From NCBI RefSeq assembly GCF_000022145.1, contig NC_011891.1:3888501-3952500 (forward strand): a DNA stretch of 64,000 nucleotides. Reading direction: 5' to 3'. Source of the stretch: Anaeromyxobacter dehalogenans 2CP-1 (GTDB taxonomy: Bacteria > Myxococcota > Myxococcia > Myxococcales > Anaeromyxobacteraceae). The position numbers and the translations under genes were made by a program. Under the pieces are notes generated by a model. That model searched no databases, was not told the DNA's origin, and saw nothing but the letters and a program-made list of their open reading frames with translations. Shown piece after piece: positions 31,716-40,552 of the stretch (position 1 is its first letter; the number at the start of each line of letters is the position of its first letter).

Positions 31716-31740
31716 AAACCCCTGGGGTCGCCAGGGGTTT
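31716..31740 (-). terminator. Rho-independent terminator of the tRNA operon
   Basis: A perfect 10-bp stem AAACCCCTGG/CCAGGGGTTT closes a 5-nt loop. On the minus strand it is followed by TTTTCG, only 5 nt after the 3' end of tRNA-Lys. It is the strongest terminator in the window. Confidence 0.88.
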
Positions 31741-31744
31741 CGAG

Positions 31745-31817
31745 TGAGCGCGGAAGGAATCGAACCTTCAACCTATGGATTAAGAGTCCATTGCTCTGCC
31801 AGTTGAGCTACGCGCCC
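31745..31817 (-). tRNA. tRNA-Lys (anticodon CUU)
   Basis: 73 nt. Acceptor GGGCGCG (31811-31817) pairs with CGCGCTC (31746-31752, one G-U). Anticodon stem ATGGA/TCCAT encloses loop CTCTTAA, giving CUU. Discriminator is A. It is the last gene of the minus-strand tRNA operon. Confidence 0.95.
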
Positions 31818-31912
31818 GATGCATCTCGGGATGGCCGAGGGGCGCCGTATTAGCAGCGTCCCGGTGGGCTGTCAACGACCTCCGGCGCGATCATCGCGCC
31901 GCCTTTTCAGCA

Positions 31913-31936
31913 CGCCCGGAGGGATTCGAACCCCCG
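31913..31936 (-). repeat. Partial tRNA-Arg copy (T-arm and 3' acceptor only)
   Basis: These 24 nt are identical to the 3' end of the tRNA-Arg genes (T-arm GGGGG-TTCGAAT-CCCTC plus CGGGCG). No D-arm or anticodon arm follows, so it is a remnant and not a functional tRNA. Confidence 0.8.
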
Positions 31937-32065
31937 GGCATTCGGACCCGGGGGCTTCGCACGAACGTGGCCGACGACGGGTCGTACCGCGACGCTGCGC
32001 CCCCGGACCCCCGCCGCGCTCCGGCGCGGCCTCCTCCGGCCGCGCCTGCGCGCCGAACGATGCAG

Positions 32066-32139
32066 CGCGCCCGGAGGGATTCGAACCCCCGACCCGCGGC
32101 TTAGAAGGCCGCTGCTCTATCCAACTGAGCTACGGGCGC
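32066..32139 (-). tRNA. tRNA-Arg (anticodon UCU)
   Basis: 74 nt. Acceptor GCGCCCG (32133-32139) pairs with CGGGCGC (32067-32073), discriminator G. Anticodon stem GCGGC/GCCGC encloses loop CTTCTAA, giving UCU. CCA is not encoded. Confidence 0.95.
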
Positions 32140-32160
32140 GTACGTCGAAGGTTACCTCGC

Positions 32161-32229
32161 CCGCGATCGGGAGGATCTACGGGGGCCAGTGACGGCCCCC
32201 GGGCCCCCGGCCAACTGAGCTACGGGCGC
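32161..32229 (-). repeat. 69-bp module: GC hairpin fused to a partial tRNA-Arg 5' end, copy 1
   Basis: It contains a GGGGGCC...GGCCCCC hairpin (about 32181-32200), then CCCGGGCCCCCGG, then 19 nt identical to the 5' end of tRNA-Arg (32211-32229). The downstream 25 nt also repeat the flank of the intact gene at 32140-32164. The second copy lies at 32470-32538 (about 64 of 69 positions identical). Confidence 0.8.
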
Positions 32230-32281
32230 GTACGTCGAAGGTTACTCTGCCCGCGGGTCGTGGGCGTCGGGCGAAAAAGTG

Positions 32282-32355
32282 GGTGAGTAAAGGGGCTCGA
32301 ACCCTTAACCCCCGGATCCACAGTCCAGTGCTCTACCGATTGAGCTATACTCACC
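32282..32355 (-). tRNA. tRNA-His (anticodon GUG)
   Basis: 74 nt including the characteristic G-1 (32355) paired with C73 (32282). Acceptor is GTGAGTA/TACTCAC. Anticodon stem CTGGA/TCCGG (one U-G) encloses loop CTGTGGA, giving GUG. Confidence 0.95.
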
Positions 32356-32372
32356 GTAAATCATCATCTCAG

Positions 32373-32446
32373 CGCGCCCGGAGGGAATCGAACCCCCGAC
32401 CTGCGGCTTCGAAGGCCGACGCTCTATCCAACTGAGCTACGGGCGC
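32373..32446 (-). tRNA. tRNA-Arg (anticodon UCG)
   Basis: 74 nt. Acceptor GCGCCCG (32440-32446) pairs with CGGGCGC (32374-32380). Anticodon loop is CTTCGAA. The anticodon stem is TCGGC/GCCGC, with an unpaired U27-C43 at its top, unlike the UCU gene, which has G27-C43 there. Confidence 0.93.
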
Positions 32447-32469
32447 GAAACTTCGAAACGCGACCTTGC

Positions 32470-32538
32470 CCGCGACCCGGAGGATCTACGGGGGCCAGTA
32501 TTGGCCCCCGGGCCCCCGGCCAACTGAGCTACGGGCGC
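32470..32538 (-). repeat. 69-bp module: GC hairpin fused to a partial tRNA-Arg 5' end, copy 2
   Basis: Same architecture and length as 32161-32229. The hairpin loop differs (ATT versus GAC). The last 19 nt (32520-32538) equal the tRNA-Arg 5' end. It lies between tRNA-Arg(UCG) and tRNA-Pro. Confidence 0.8.
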
Positions 32539-32580
32539 ATGAGGGAGCCGCACCCGGCCATCACCATTGCTGTCAAAGAG

Positions 32581-32654
32581 TCGGGGCGGCCGGATTCGGA
32601 CCGGCGACCTCCTGCGCCCAAGGCAGGCGCGCTACCAGGCTGCGCTACGCCCCG
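32581..32654 (-). tRNA. tRNA-Pro (anticodon UGG)
   Basis: 74 nt. Acceptor CGGGGCG (32648-32654) pairs with CGCCCCG (32582-32588), discriminator A. Anticodon stem CCTGC/GCAGG encloses loop CTTGGGC, giving UGG. First gene of the operon. The Arg-His-Pro association recalls the enterobacterial argX-hisR-leuT-proM cluster. Confidence 0.95.
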
Positions 32655-32704
32655 GAACACCTGCGGTGGCGCCGAGCGCCCCTGAGCCGATCCGAGAACG
32701 CCCG

Positions 32705-32734
32705 TCTCTAGCCGACCCGCCGCCGTCCCGTCAA
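32705..32734 (-). promoter_or_regulatory. Candidate promoter of the Pro-Arg-His-Arg-Lys tRNA operon
   Basis: On the minus strand TTGACG (32729-32734), 18 nt, then TAGAGA (32705-32710), about 50 nt before tRNA-Pro. The -35 box overlaps the 3' end of rdgB. The -10 box is weak. Confidence 0.45.
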
Positions 32735-33446
32735 GCGCCGCGAGCGGCGAGCGTGGCGAGCAACGGGCGCAGCCTGCGGAAAGCCTCACCTCGGTGGGAG
32801 AGGGCGTCCTTCTCCTCCGGCGTGAGCTCGGCCATGGTCCGCCCGCGGGTCCCCTCCCCGGCCTGGAGCTCCGCGGTCGGGATGAACAGCGGGTCGTACC
32901 CGAAGCCGCCGTCCCCCCGGCGCGCGCGGCCGATGCGCCCGGAGCACGTCCCGGTGACGGTTCCGACCAGCGTCCCGTCCGGCCGGGCGAGCGCCAGCAC
33001 CGCCTCGTAGCGCGCGGCACGGCGCGGGTCGGGGAGCCCGGACAGCGCTGCCAGCAGCTTGTCGTTGTTCCGCTCGTCGCGGGCGGCCCGCCCCGCCACC
33101 GGCCCCAGCTCCAGCTCGGCCACGCCCGCCAGCTCGCACACCGGGCTGGCCGGCCCGTCCGGCTCGAGATCGGACCAGCGGGCGGAGCGCACCCCGGGCG
33201 CCCCGCCCAGCGCGTCCACGCACAGGCCGGAGTCGTCGGCGAGCGCGTGCAGCCCCGACCAGCGCGCCCAGGCGATCGCCTTCTTCTCGGCGTTCGCCTG
33301 GAACGTCGCCCCGTCCTCCACCACCTCGGGCAGCGGCCGGCCCAGGTCGTCGGGCGAGACCACCCGCACCGCCAGGCCCGCCACCAGCCGGCGCAGCTCG
33401 CGCAGCTTCCCGGGGTTCGTGGTGCCGAACAGCAGATCCACGGGGC

Positions 33447-33450
<4 letters not shown>
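32731..33450 (-). CDS. rdgB: RdgB/HAM1 non-canonical purine NTP pyrophosphatase
   Basis: 239 aa. It hydrolyses XTP, dITP and ITP to monophosphates. Motifs are [14 protein letters not shown] at the N-terminus, [18 protein letters not shown] in the middle and [11 protein letters not shown] near the C-terminus, with [10 protein letters not shown] at the end. Somewhat longer than usual (about 200) through an insertion around 85-110. GTG 33450 overlaps the rph stop (GTGA). rph-rdgB is a common pair in bacteria. Confidence 0.95.
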
Positions 33451-34166
<716 letters not shown>

Positions 34167-34231
34167 GGCGGCGGGATTAGCACGGGCGCGCCGGGCGCGC
34201 CACGCCCACGGGGCGTCCCGGACGGCGGGGG

Positions 34232-34981
34232 CTAGCGGCTCGCCCGGACCGTCTGGGCGCGGTAGGCGGCGATCCCCTCGACGATGGCGCCCGCCACCTG
34301 CTCCTGGTAGGCCGCGCTGCGCAGCCGGTCGCCCTCGGCCGGGTGCGAGATGAACCCGACCTCCAGCAGCACCGCCGGCATGCGCGCCCCGGCGAGCACG
34401 TAGAACGGGGCCTGCTTCACGCCGCGGTCCTCCGCCCCGAGCGCCTGGACCAGCCGCTCCTGCACCGCGTACGCGAGGCGGGACGACTGCTGCAGCGCCG
34501 CGGTGTCCTCGAGGTCGCTCAGGATGGCGGCGACCGGATCCGACGGGTCCAGCTCGGGCTCGCCGGCCAGCCGGTCGGCGTTCTCGCGGGCCGCCACCGC
34601 CGTGGCGGAGGCGTCGCTCGCGTCGGCCGACAGGAAGTACGTCTCGATGCCGTGGGAGGCGCGGCGCGCCTCGGCGGTGGGCATCGAGTTCAGGTGGATG
34701 GAGACGAACAGGTCGGCGCGGATCGCGTTCGCGAGCGCGGCGCGCGCGGCGAGCGGCACCGAGGCGTCGGCGGCGCGGGTGAGCACGGCCTTCGCGCCGA
34801 GGCGCTTCAGCCGGGCCGCCACGCGCCGGGCGATCTGGAGCGTCAGCTCCTTCTCGCGGTCGCCGCGCGGCGAGACCGCCCCCTCCTGCTCGCCGCCGTG
34901 GCCGGGATCGATCACGGCGACGAAGCTCGGCCCCCGGGTGGCGGAGAGCGCGATCAGCGCGGCGGCGAGGTGCGCGAGCAC
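34232..34981 (-). CDS. N-acetylmuramoyl-L-alanine amidase (Amidase_3)
   Basis: 249 aa with a hydrophobic N-terminus (secretion signal). The zinc amidase motifs are [13 protein letters not shown] (first His), [13 protein letters not shown] (Glu ligand), [12 protein letters not shown] (second His) and [16 protein letters not shown] (catalytic Glu). It cleaves the bond between MurNAc and the stem peptide during daughter-cell separation or turnover. GTG 34981 is the likely start, and CTACAAT about 11 nt upstream may be a -10 box. Confidence 0.92.
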   Translation of the reverse strand: MLAHLAAALIALSATRGPSFVAVIDPGHGGEQEGAVSPRGDREKELTLQIARRVAARLKRLGAKAVLTRAADASVPLAARAALANAIRADLFVSIHLNSMPTAEARRASHGIETYFLSADASDASATAVAARENADRLAGEPELDPSDPVAAILSDLEDTAALQQSSRLAYAVQERLVQALGAEDRGVKQAPFYVLAGARMPAVLLEVGFISHPAEGDRLRSAAYQEQVAGAIVEGIAAYRAQTVRASR

Positions 34982-35002
34982 GGCCGCGGATTGTAGCAGA
35001 GG

Positions 35003-36058
35003 CTAGGGGACGAGCTCGATCCGCGGCGGGTCGCCGGGGAGCACCTCTCCCACCTCCACCGCCGCTACGCCGGCCGCCCGGAGCGCCTCGAGCACCGCGC
35101 CGGCCCGGGCGGCGTCCACCGCCGCGAGCAGCCCGCCGTTGGTCTGCGCGTCGGCGAGCACCGCCGGGAGCGCCTCCGCCACCCCGGGCGCCACCCGCAG
35201 CGCGGGCTCCACCCAGGCCAGGTTCGCCTTCGAGCCGCCCGGCAGCACGTCCTTCGCGGCGAGGTCGAGCACGCCCGGGAGGACCGGCACCGCGCCCGCG
35301 TGGAGCCGGAGCGCGACGCCCGAGCCCTCCGCCATCTCCCAGGCGTGGCCGAGCAGGCCGAAACCGGTGACGTCGGTGAGCGCGCGCACGGCGCCGCTCT
35401 CCGCCAGCACCTCGCCGGCGGCGCGGTTCAGCGCGGACATGACCTCGACGGCCGCGTCGATCATCGGGGCCGGCGCGATGCCGCGCTTGATGGCGGTGGT
35501 GATGATGCCGGAGCCGAGCGGCTTGGTGAGGAGCAGGCGGTCTCCCGGCCGGGCGCCCACGTTGCGGAGGACGCGGTCCGGGTGGACGAGGCCGGTCACG
35601 GCCATGCCGTACTTGGGCTCGGGGTCGTCGATGCTGTGGCCACCGACCACCGGCGCGCCCGCGAGCCGGGCGGTCTCGGCGCCGCCGCGCAGCACCTCGC
35701 CCAGCATCTCCATGGGCAGGGTCTTCACCGGCCAGGCGACCAGGTTCAGCGCGAACAGCGGCCGCGCGCCCATGGCCCATATGTCGGAGAACGCGTTCGC
35801 CGCGCCGATGCGGCCGAACCAGTACGGGTCGTCCACCACCGGCGTGAAGAAGTCCACCGTCTCGACCACCGCGCGCTCGGCGTCGAGCGCGTACACGGCC
35901 GCGTCGTCGCGGGTCGAGTGGCCGACCAGCACCCTGGGATCGTCGACGGCCGGGAGGCGGCGCAGGACCTGCGCCAGATCCGCTGGGCGGATCTTGCAGG
36001 CTCAACCCGCCCCGTGGCTCAGGCTGGTCAGCCGCACCGTCTTGTCCGCCTCGCTCAT
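35003..36058 (-). CDS. selD: Selenide, water dikinase SelD, itself a selenoprotein (Sec19 at in-frame UGA)
   Basis: 351 aa if UGA at 36002-36004 is read as selenocysteine. ATG 36058 opens [18 protein letters not shown], then UGA, then [17 protein letters not shown], continuing in frame into the conserved kinase ([45 protein letters not shown]). In the family the residue after SHGAG is the catalytic Cys or Sec, followed by x-C-K. It makes selenophosphate from selenide and ATP. A hairpin just after the UGA fits a bacterial SECIS. Naive ORF calling would start at 35932 and lose the active site. The C-terminal motif is QTNGGLL rather than the usual QTSGGLL. Confidence 0.93.
35968..36000 (-). promoter_or_regulatory. 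Candidate bacterial SECIS element in selD
   Basis: Starting 2 nt after the UGA, CCTGC (35996-36000) pairs with GCAGG (35968-35972). Inside it, AGATCCGC (35987-35994) pairs perfectly with GCGGATCT (35976-35983) around a CCA loop. A stem-loop in the coding sequence at this distance is what SelB recognises in bacteria; the loop sequence does not match the E. coli fdhF loop exactly. Confidence 0.65.
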
Positions 36059-36116
36059 GGTTTGGGACATATCGTCCCCGGCGGCCCGCGGCAACGCCGC
36101 CGAGCGAAGGCCCGTT

Positions 36117-36245
36117 CGCGCGGCGCAGCTGCGCCCGCGGGGACCTCGCGCGCACCCGCGTCAGCGGGCGCGCGAGGTCACGGGACCCGCGCAGCAAGGT
36201 GGGGCCGCGCGGAGCTCCGCTCCGTGGGGCGGGGCGCAGCCCCGT
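36117..36245. repeat. 129-bp dispersed palindrome-rich repeat, copy 1
   Basis: It aligns without gaps to 53067-53195 with about 10 mismatches. It contains a strong inverted repeat GACCTCGCGCG...CGCGCGAGGTC with an inner CCCGC/GCGGG stem whose loop differs between copies, and a GGAGCTCCGCTCCG palindrome. It fills the space between selD and the TPR gene, ending on the first base of the TPR stop codon. Functions as a terminator, REP-like or MITE-like element are all possible. Confidence 0.85.
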
Positions 36246-36949
36246 TACGATTGCCCGGCCGCGAGCTGGAGGTACATCTCGGCGTTGCGGTTGCCGGGAG
36301 AGATCTCCAGCACCCGCTGCCAGTGCCCCACCGCCTCGTCCTTGCGACCCACCGTGAATAGCGAGAGGCCCAGGTTGAGGCGCGCGAGCACGTAGCTCGG
36401 GGCCTGCCGGACCGCCTCCTCGTACTCGGCGATGGCCGCCTCGCGCTCCCCGGCGTCGCGCAGCGCGCCGGCCAGCTTCGCGCGGATGTCCACGAACGCC
36501 GGCCCCAGCGCGAGCGCCCGCCGGTACTCGGCGATCGCCTCGGCGTACAGGCCGGAGGAGAGGTACACGTCGCCGATGTCGGCGTACATGTTCGCGAGCT
36601 TGCCCTGCACGAAGCGATCGAGCTTGCCGTGCTGCGCGCCCGAGCGCGACAGCGCGTGGCGGTACGTCTCCTGCGCCTCGCGGTACTTGCCGGTGTCGTT
36701 GTACGTGACGGCGAGGTTCAGCGCCGCGTCGGTGTAGCCGGGGTTGATCCGGAGCGCCGCCTCGAAGGCGCGCAGCGCTTTCTGGTACTGCCCCTGGTCG
36801 TGGTAGATGACGCCGAGCATGTTGTACACGTCGGCGAACGACTGGTTCTGCTCGACGACCTCGGTCAGGTACTGCTCGGCGAGCCCGTAGTCCTTCTTGA
36901 GGTAGTAGCCGCGTCCGAGCGCGAGGGCCTGCTTCAAGGTGTCTTCCAT
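36245..36949 (-). CDS. Tetratricopeptide repeat protein
   Basis: 234 aa built of about six TPR units, e.g. [32 protein letters not shown] and [32 protein letters not shown]. There is no signal peptide or membrane helix, so it is a cytoplasmic protein-protein interaction scaffold. ATG 36949 was chosen; an upstream in-frame start at 37012 adds non-TPR residues. The partner is unknown. Confidence 0.9.
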   Translation of the reverse strand: MEDTLKQALALGRGYYLKKDYGLAEQYLTEVVEQNQSFADVYNMLGVIYHDQGQYQKALRAFEAALRINPGYTDAALNLAVTYNDTGKYREAQETYRHALSRSGAQHGKLDRFVQGKLANMYADIGDVYLSSGLYAEAIAEYRRALALGPAFVDIRAKLAGALRDAGEREAAIAEYEEAVRQAPSYVLARLNLGLSLFTVGRKDEAVGHWQRVLEISPGNRNAEMYLQLAAGQS

Positions 36950-37037
36950 GGTCGGGGCCTCCCGGCGCGCGAGTCTACACCAGACCGCGGCGCGCCCCGA
37001 GCGGCCGTTCACCGGCCGCGCGCGCCGCGCGGGACGC

Positions 37038-37853
37038 TCACAGCCCGTCCACGAACCGCCAGCGCTCGCCCTCGCGCGCGAGCACGTAGCGCGCGCGGCG
37101 GCGCTCCGCGGCGCGACCCTCCCGGACCAGCTCGTAGTCCTCGCCCACCTCGGCGCGGTCGCGCTCCACCCGGATCTGCCAGGCCGAGATCCGGACCCGC
37201 GCGCCCGCCGCGGCGGCGAGCTCGGCGCGGAGCCGCGCCCCCAGCGCCGCGGGGTCGCCGGCGTGGGCCTCGGCGACCAGCCGCTCCAGCGCGGCCGCGT
37301 CCGCCGCGTTCCAGGCGTCCTCGCGGCGGAACAGCGCCGTGAGCACGCCCCGCAGGCCGGCGAACTGCTGCCCGTCGCCGCACCAGAGCGCGATCGAGCA
37401 GCGGGTCATCGCGAACGCCTCGCGGCCGACGTAGGAGACCTCGGCGTGCTCGTCGCGCCAGGTCACCCGGCCATCCGCCTCCACGATGGCCAGCACCGAG
37501 GCGCGGTCGCCGTCCACCTGCACCGCCACCTCGGCGAAGCGGACCGGGACCAGCTCGGCGGTGCCGCCCGACTTGAAGCCGTAGACGTCGTTCAGGTGCG
37601 CGCGCTCCTGGTGGCGGAGCGCCTCGCGCACCTGCGTCTCCGGGCTGGCGGCGGAGATGGCGAGGTCGGCGCCGGCGATCCGGTCCCAGTAGCGCCACAG
37701 CAGCAGCGCCGCCACGGCGGCGAGCGCCAGCGGGACGAGGTAGGGGGCGCCGACCTTCGCGGCGCGGGCGCGCCGGCGGGCGGCGCGGGAGCCGGGGGAG
37801 AACGGCGGGGGACGCGCCGGCGGCGGCGCGGGCGGCTCAGCGGATCGAGGCAA
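37038..37853 (-). CDS. Single-pass membrane protein of unknown function
   Basis: 271 aa. A Pro/Arg-rich cytoplasmic N-terminus leads to one TM helix (YLVPLALAAVAALLLW, about 38-54). A soluble domain follows, rich in charged residues, with two short Cys stretches (TRCSIALWCGDG). The C-terminal ERRRARYVLAREGERWRFVDGL resembles the end of NTF2/lumazine-binding-like folds. Its 5' end overlaps bamD by 17 nt. I do not recognise a family. Confidence 0.75.
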   Translation of the reverse strand: MPRSAEPPAPPPARPPPFSPGSRAARRRARAAKVGAPYLVPLALAAVAALLLWRYWDRIAGADLAISAASPETQVREALRHQERAHLNDVYGFKSGGTAELVPVRFAEVAVQVDGDRASVLAIVEADGRVTWRDEHAEVSYVGREAFAMTRCSIALWCGDGQQFAGLRGVLTALFRREDAWNAADAAALERLVAEAHAGDPAALGARLRAELAAAAGARVRISAWQIRVERDRAEVGEDYELVREGRAAERRRARYVLAREGERWRFVDGL

Positions 37854-38625
37854 GGAGCTTCTCGGCCTCGGCCCGTCGCGCGTCGCCCGGGTGCTTCACG
37901 ATGAGCGTCTGGAGCGCCTTCCGGGCGCGGTGCTTCTCGTCCATCTTCAGGCAGGCGCTGGCGAGCTTCCAGAGCGCCTCGGGCTCGTGGGTCGAGCCCG
38001 GGTACTTGTCCACCAGCGTCTCGTACCGGCCCGCGGCGCCCGCCCAGCGCGAGCGCTTGTAGTAGTACTCGGCCACGTACCACTCGCGCGCCGCCAGCCG
38101 GGTCTGGGCCTCGGCCAGCACCTTCTTCGCGTCCGCCAGGTACTTCGACTGGGTCCGGGTCTGGACGAAGTCGGTCAGCACCTGCACCGCCTTCTCCGCC
38201 TGCCGCTGGTCCTTCTCCGACGCCGGCGGGAACAGCGCGAAGTCGCCGGGCGCGTCCTTGAAGTAGGCGAGGCCGGAGCGGTACTCCGCGTAGTCCACGT
38301 CCTCGTGGGTGGGGTGGAGCTGGACGAACTGCTTGTAGGCCTCGGCGGCCTCCAGGTACCGGTCCTGCTTGAACTTCACGTCGGCGAGGCGCAGCTCGGA
38401 CAGCGCCGCGAACTTCGAGAACGGGTACTTCGTCTTCACGAACTCGAAGAACTTCACCGCCTCGGTGAAGTTGTCCGCCTTCAGCTCGTCCATGCCGGCC
38501 TGGTAGTTCTCCTCGGGCGTCTTCCCGAGCTTCAGGCCGCCGGTGAAGGTGGTGTGCTTGGTGCCGCACGCCGCGAGGGCCACGGCGGCGGACAGGGCGG
38601 CGGCGAGGGCGAGGTTCCGGCGCAT
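37837..38625 (-). CDS. bamD: Outer membrane assembly lipoprotein BamD
   Basis: 262 aa. A lipoprotein signal ends in LAAC (Cys20). TPR-like repeats follow, including the family segment YQAGMDELKADNFTEAVKFFEFVKTKYPFSKFA and EAYKQFVQLHPTHEDVDYAEYRSGLAYF. BamD is the essential partner of BamA in inserting beta-barrel proteins. The C-terminal region is slightly longer than in E. coli (245). Confidence 0.93.
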   Translation of the reverse strand: MRRNLALAAALSAAVALAACGTKHTTFTGGLKLGKTPEENYQAGMDELKADNFTEAVKFFEFVKTKYPFSKFAALSELRLADVKFKQDRYLEAAEAYKQFVQLHPTHEDVDYAEYRSGLAYFKDAPGDFALFPPASEKDQRQAEKAVQVLTDFVQTRTQSKYLADAKKVLAEAQTRLAAREWYVAEYYYKRSRWAGAAGRYETLVDKYPGSTHEPEALWKLASACLKMDEKHRARKALQTLIVKHPGDARRAEAEKLLASIR

Positions 38626-38685
38626 GGGGCCCGGAAGATAGCAGAGGCCCGGCCGGCGCGCAGTCGTTCCGGGGACCGCCCGGGT

Positions 38686-39192
38686 TCAGCCGTCCTGGTC
38701 CTCGTAGACCCCGAGGGCCCGGGCCACCACCGCCCCGGAGAAGCCGCGCCCGAGCAGGAAGCGCGACAGGCGGCGGCGCCCGGCCGCGTCGAGGTCCGCG
38801 AGCGGCCGCCCCCGCGCCCGGCGCTCCGCCAGCGCGCGGCACAGCACCAGCTCGGCGGCGCGGGGATCCTCCCCCGCCTCCCCGGCCAGCGCCGCGGCCA
38901 CGGCCCCCCGCGCCTCGCCCGCACCGATCCCCTCCCCCACCAGCCGGCGCTCGGCCATCCGCGGCCCGAGCCTGCCGCCCGCGACCAGCGAGCGCGCCCG
39001 GGCCCGGGCGTAGGCGGCGTCGTCGAGGTAGCCCAGCCGGCGCAGCCAGGCCACGGTCTCGTCCGCCTCGGCCTCCAGGCCGTCGCGCGCCAGGCGCGCG
39101 CGGACCTGCGCCTCGGTGCGCATGCGGGACGCGAGCTGGCGGAGCGCGATCGCCTTGGCGCGCGCGAGCGGTGGCTGCCCGGGGGGCGGCAC
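38686..39192 (-). CDS. recX: Regulatory protein RecX
   Basis: 168 aa of tandem three-helix RecX repeats: AKAIALRQLASRMRTEAQVRARLARDGLEAEADETVAWLRRLGYLDDAAYARARARSL-type sequence, typical of the family. RecX inhibits RecA filaments. recA itself is not adjacent. GTG 39192 is the start that keeps the short Pro-rich leader. The gene starts 12 nt after the pilT stop, so the two are likely co-transcribed. Confidence 0.9.
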   Translation of the reverse strand: MPPPGQPPLARAKAIALRQLASRMRTEAQVRARLARDGLEAEADETVAWLRRLGYLDDAAYARARARSLVAGGRLGPRMAERRLVGEGIGAGEARGAVAAALAGEAGEDPRAAELVLCRALAERRARGRPLADLDAAGRRRLSRFLLGRGFSGAVVARALGVYEDQDG

Positions 39193-39203
39193 GGGGCGCG
39201 GCG

Positions 39204-40487
39204 CTAGAAGCGCTCGATCTGGAAGTCGTCGTCCGGCCCGCCCTGGCCGCCGGCGCGGGGCGCGGCGGGGGGCCGGGGAGCGGCGCCGGGCGCGAGCCGC
39301 CCGAGCGGCGCGCCGGGCGCGGGGCGGGGCGCGGCGGGCTGCCCGGGCGCCGGCGCGCGGGCCGCGGGGCCCGCCTCGGCCGGCTTCTCGAAGGAGTCCC
39401 ACTTCGAGTCGGAGGTGCCGCTCACGCCCGAGACGCGCAGCGCGAAGTCGTCCGGGTTGGTGGCCTGCCGGAGCGCCTCCTCGTAGCTGATGAGGCTCGA
39501 GCGGAGCAGCGCCATGAGCGACTGATCGAACGTCTGCATCCCGTAGGTGGTGTGGCCCTGCGAGATGGCGTCGGTGATCTCCTTCGTCCGGTCCTTGTCC
39601 TCGATGAGCTCGCGGACGCGCCCCGTCGCGAGCAGCACCTCGATGGCCGGCACGCGCCCCTTCCCGTCGGCGCGCGGCACCAGGCGCTGCGAGATCACCG
39701 CCTTCAGCACCGAGCCGAGCTGCAGGCGGACCTGCTTCTGCTGGTACGGCGGGAACGCGGAGATGATGCGGTTGATGGTCTCGGTCGCGTCGAGCGTGTG
39801 CAGGGTGGACATCACCAGGTGGCCGGTCTCGGCCGCGGTGAGCGCGGTCTCGATGGTCTCGAGGTCGCGCATCTCGCCCACCAGGATGACGTCGGGGTCC
39901 TGCCGGAGCGCGCTCTTCAGCGCCTGCCCGAAGCTCATCGTGTCCACCCCGACCTCGCGCTGGTTCACGATCGAGCGCTTGTCGCGGATGAGGAACTCGA
40001 TGGGATCCTCGATGGTCATGATGTGGCAGGTCTCGGTCGCGTTGATGTGGTCGATCATCGCCGCGAGCGTGGTGGACTTGCCGGAGCCGGTCGTGCCGGT
40101 GACGAGCACCAGGCCGCGCTGCTCGCCCGCGACCTTCTCCAGGATCTTGGGCAGCATGAGCTGCTCGATGCTCTGGATGCGGAACGGGATGACGCGGAGC
40201 ACCACGCCGAGCGTGCCGCGCTGCTGGAAGACGTTCACGCGGAAGCGGCCGAGGCCGGGCACGCCGTAGGCGAGGTCCACCTCGTTCGTCTGCTTGAACT
40301 TCTCCTTCTGGTACTCGTTCATGATCCCGAAGCCCATCCGCGCGATCTCCTCGGGCGGCAGGCGGCGGGCGTCCTTCAGCGGCACCAGCGAGCCGTCGAC
40401 GCGGAACATCGGCGGGAGGCCCGCCTTCAGGTGGATGTCCGAGGCGCCGGCGCGGAGCGCGACCTGCAGGATCTCGTTGAGTTCCAT
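39204..40487 (-). CDS. pilT: Type IV pilus retraction ATPase PilT, with long C-terminal extension
   Basis: 427 aa. Residues 1-350 match PilT: ASDIHLKAGLPPMFRVDG, Walker A GTTGSGKSTT, Asp box TIEDPIEF, Walker B DVILVGEMRDLET and His box VMSTLHTLDA. It powers pilus retraction and twitching/social motility. About 75 extra residues, rich in Pro, Ala and Gly, end in an acidic GGPDDDFQIERF tail. This extension is absent from E. coli and Pseudomonas PilT and may be regulatory or localising. Confidence 0.93.
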   Translation of the reverse strand: MELNEILQVALRAGASDIHLKAGLPPMFRVDGSLVPLKDARRLPPEEIARMGFGIMNEYQKEKFKQTNEVDLAYGVPGLGRFRVNVFQQRGTLGVVLRVIPFRIQSIEQLMLPKILEKVAGEQRGLVLVTGTTGSGKSTTLAAMIDHINATETCHIMTIEDPIEFLIRDKRSIVNQREVGVDTMSFGQALKSALRQDPDVILVGEMRDLETIETALTAAETGHLVMSTLHTLDATETINRIISAFPPYQQKQVRLQLGSVLKAVISQRLVPRADGKGRVPAIEVLLATGRVRELIEDKDRTKEITDAISQGHTTYGMQTFDQSLMALLRSSLISYEEALRQATNPDDFALRVSGVSGTSDSKWDSFEKPAEAGPAARAPAPGQPAAPRPAPGAPLGRLAPGAAPRPPAAPRAGGQGGPDDDFQIERF

Positions 40488-40552
40488 CGCGGTGCCGAGG
40501 GTAACATTCGTGATCCGGCGGATCCAATCGGACGGACCCCGGCGCGCGGCGC

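Noticed and set aside
32211-32229. Additional tRNA-Arg gene
   Set aside because: Only the first 19 nt of the tRNA are present, followed by a GC hairpin instead of an anticodon arm. The same applies to 32520-32538 and, for the 3' end, 31913-31936.
31819-32286. 155-codon plus-strand ORF across the tRNA region
   Set aside because: It is antisense to tRNA-Arg(UCU) and composed of tRNA and repeat sequence. There is no ribosome binding site or protein-like pattern.
36002-36004. Nonsense mutation making selD a pseudogene
   Set aside because: The UGA falls exactly at the Cys/Sec position of a perfectly preserved active-site segment, the frame continues without disruption, and a SECIS-like hairpin follows.
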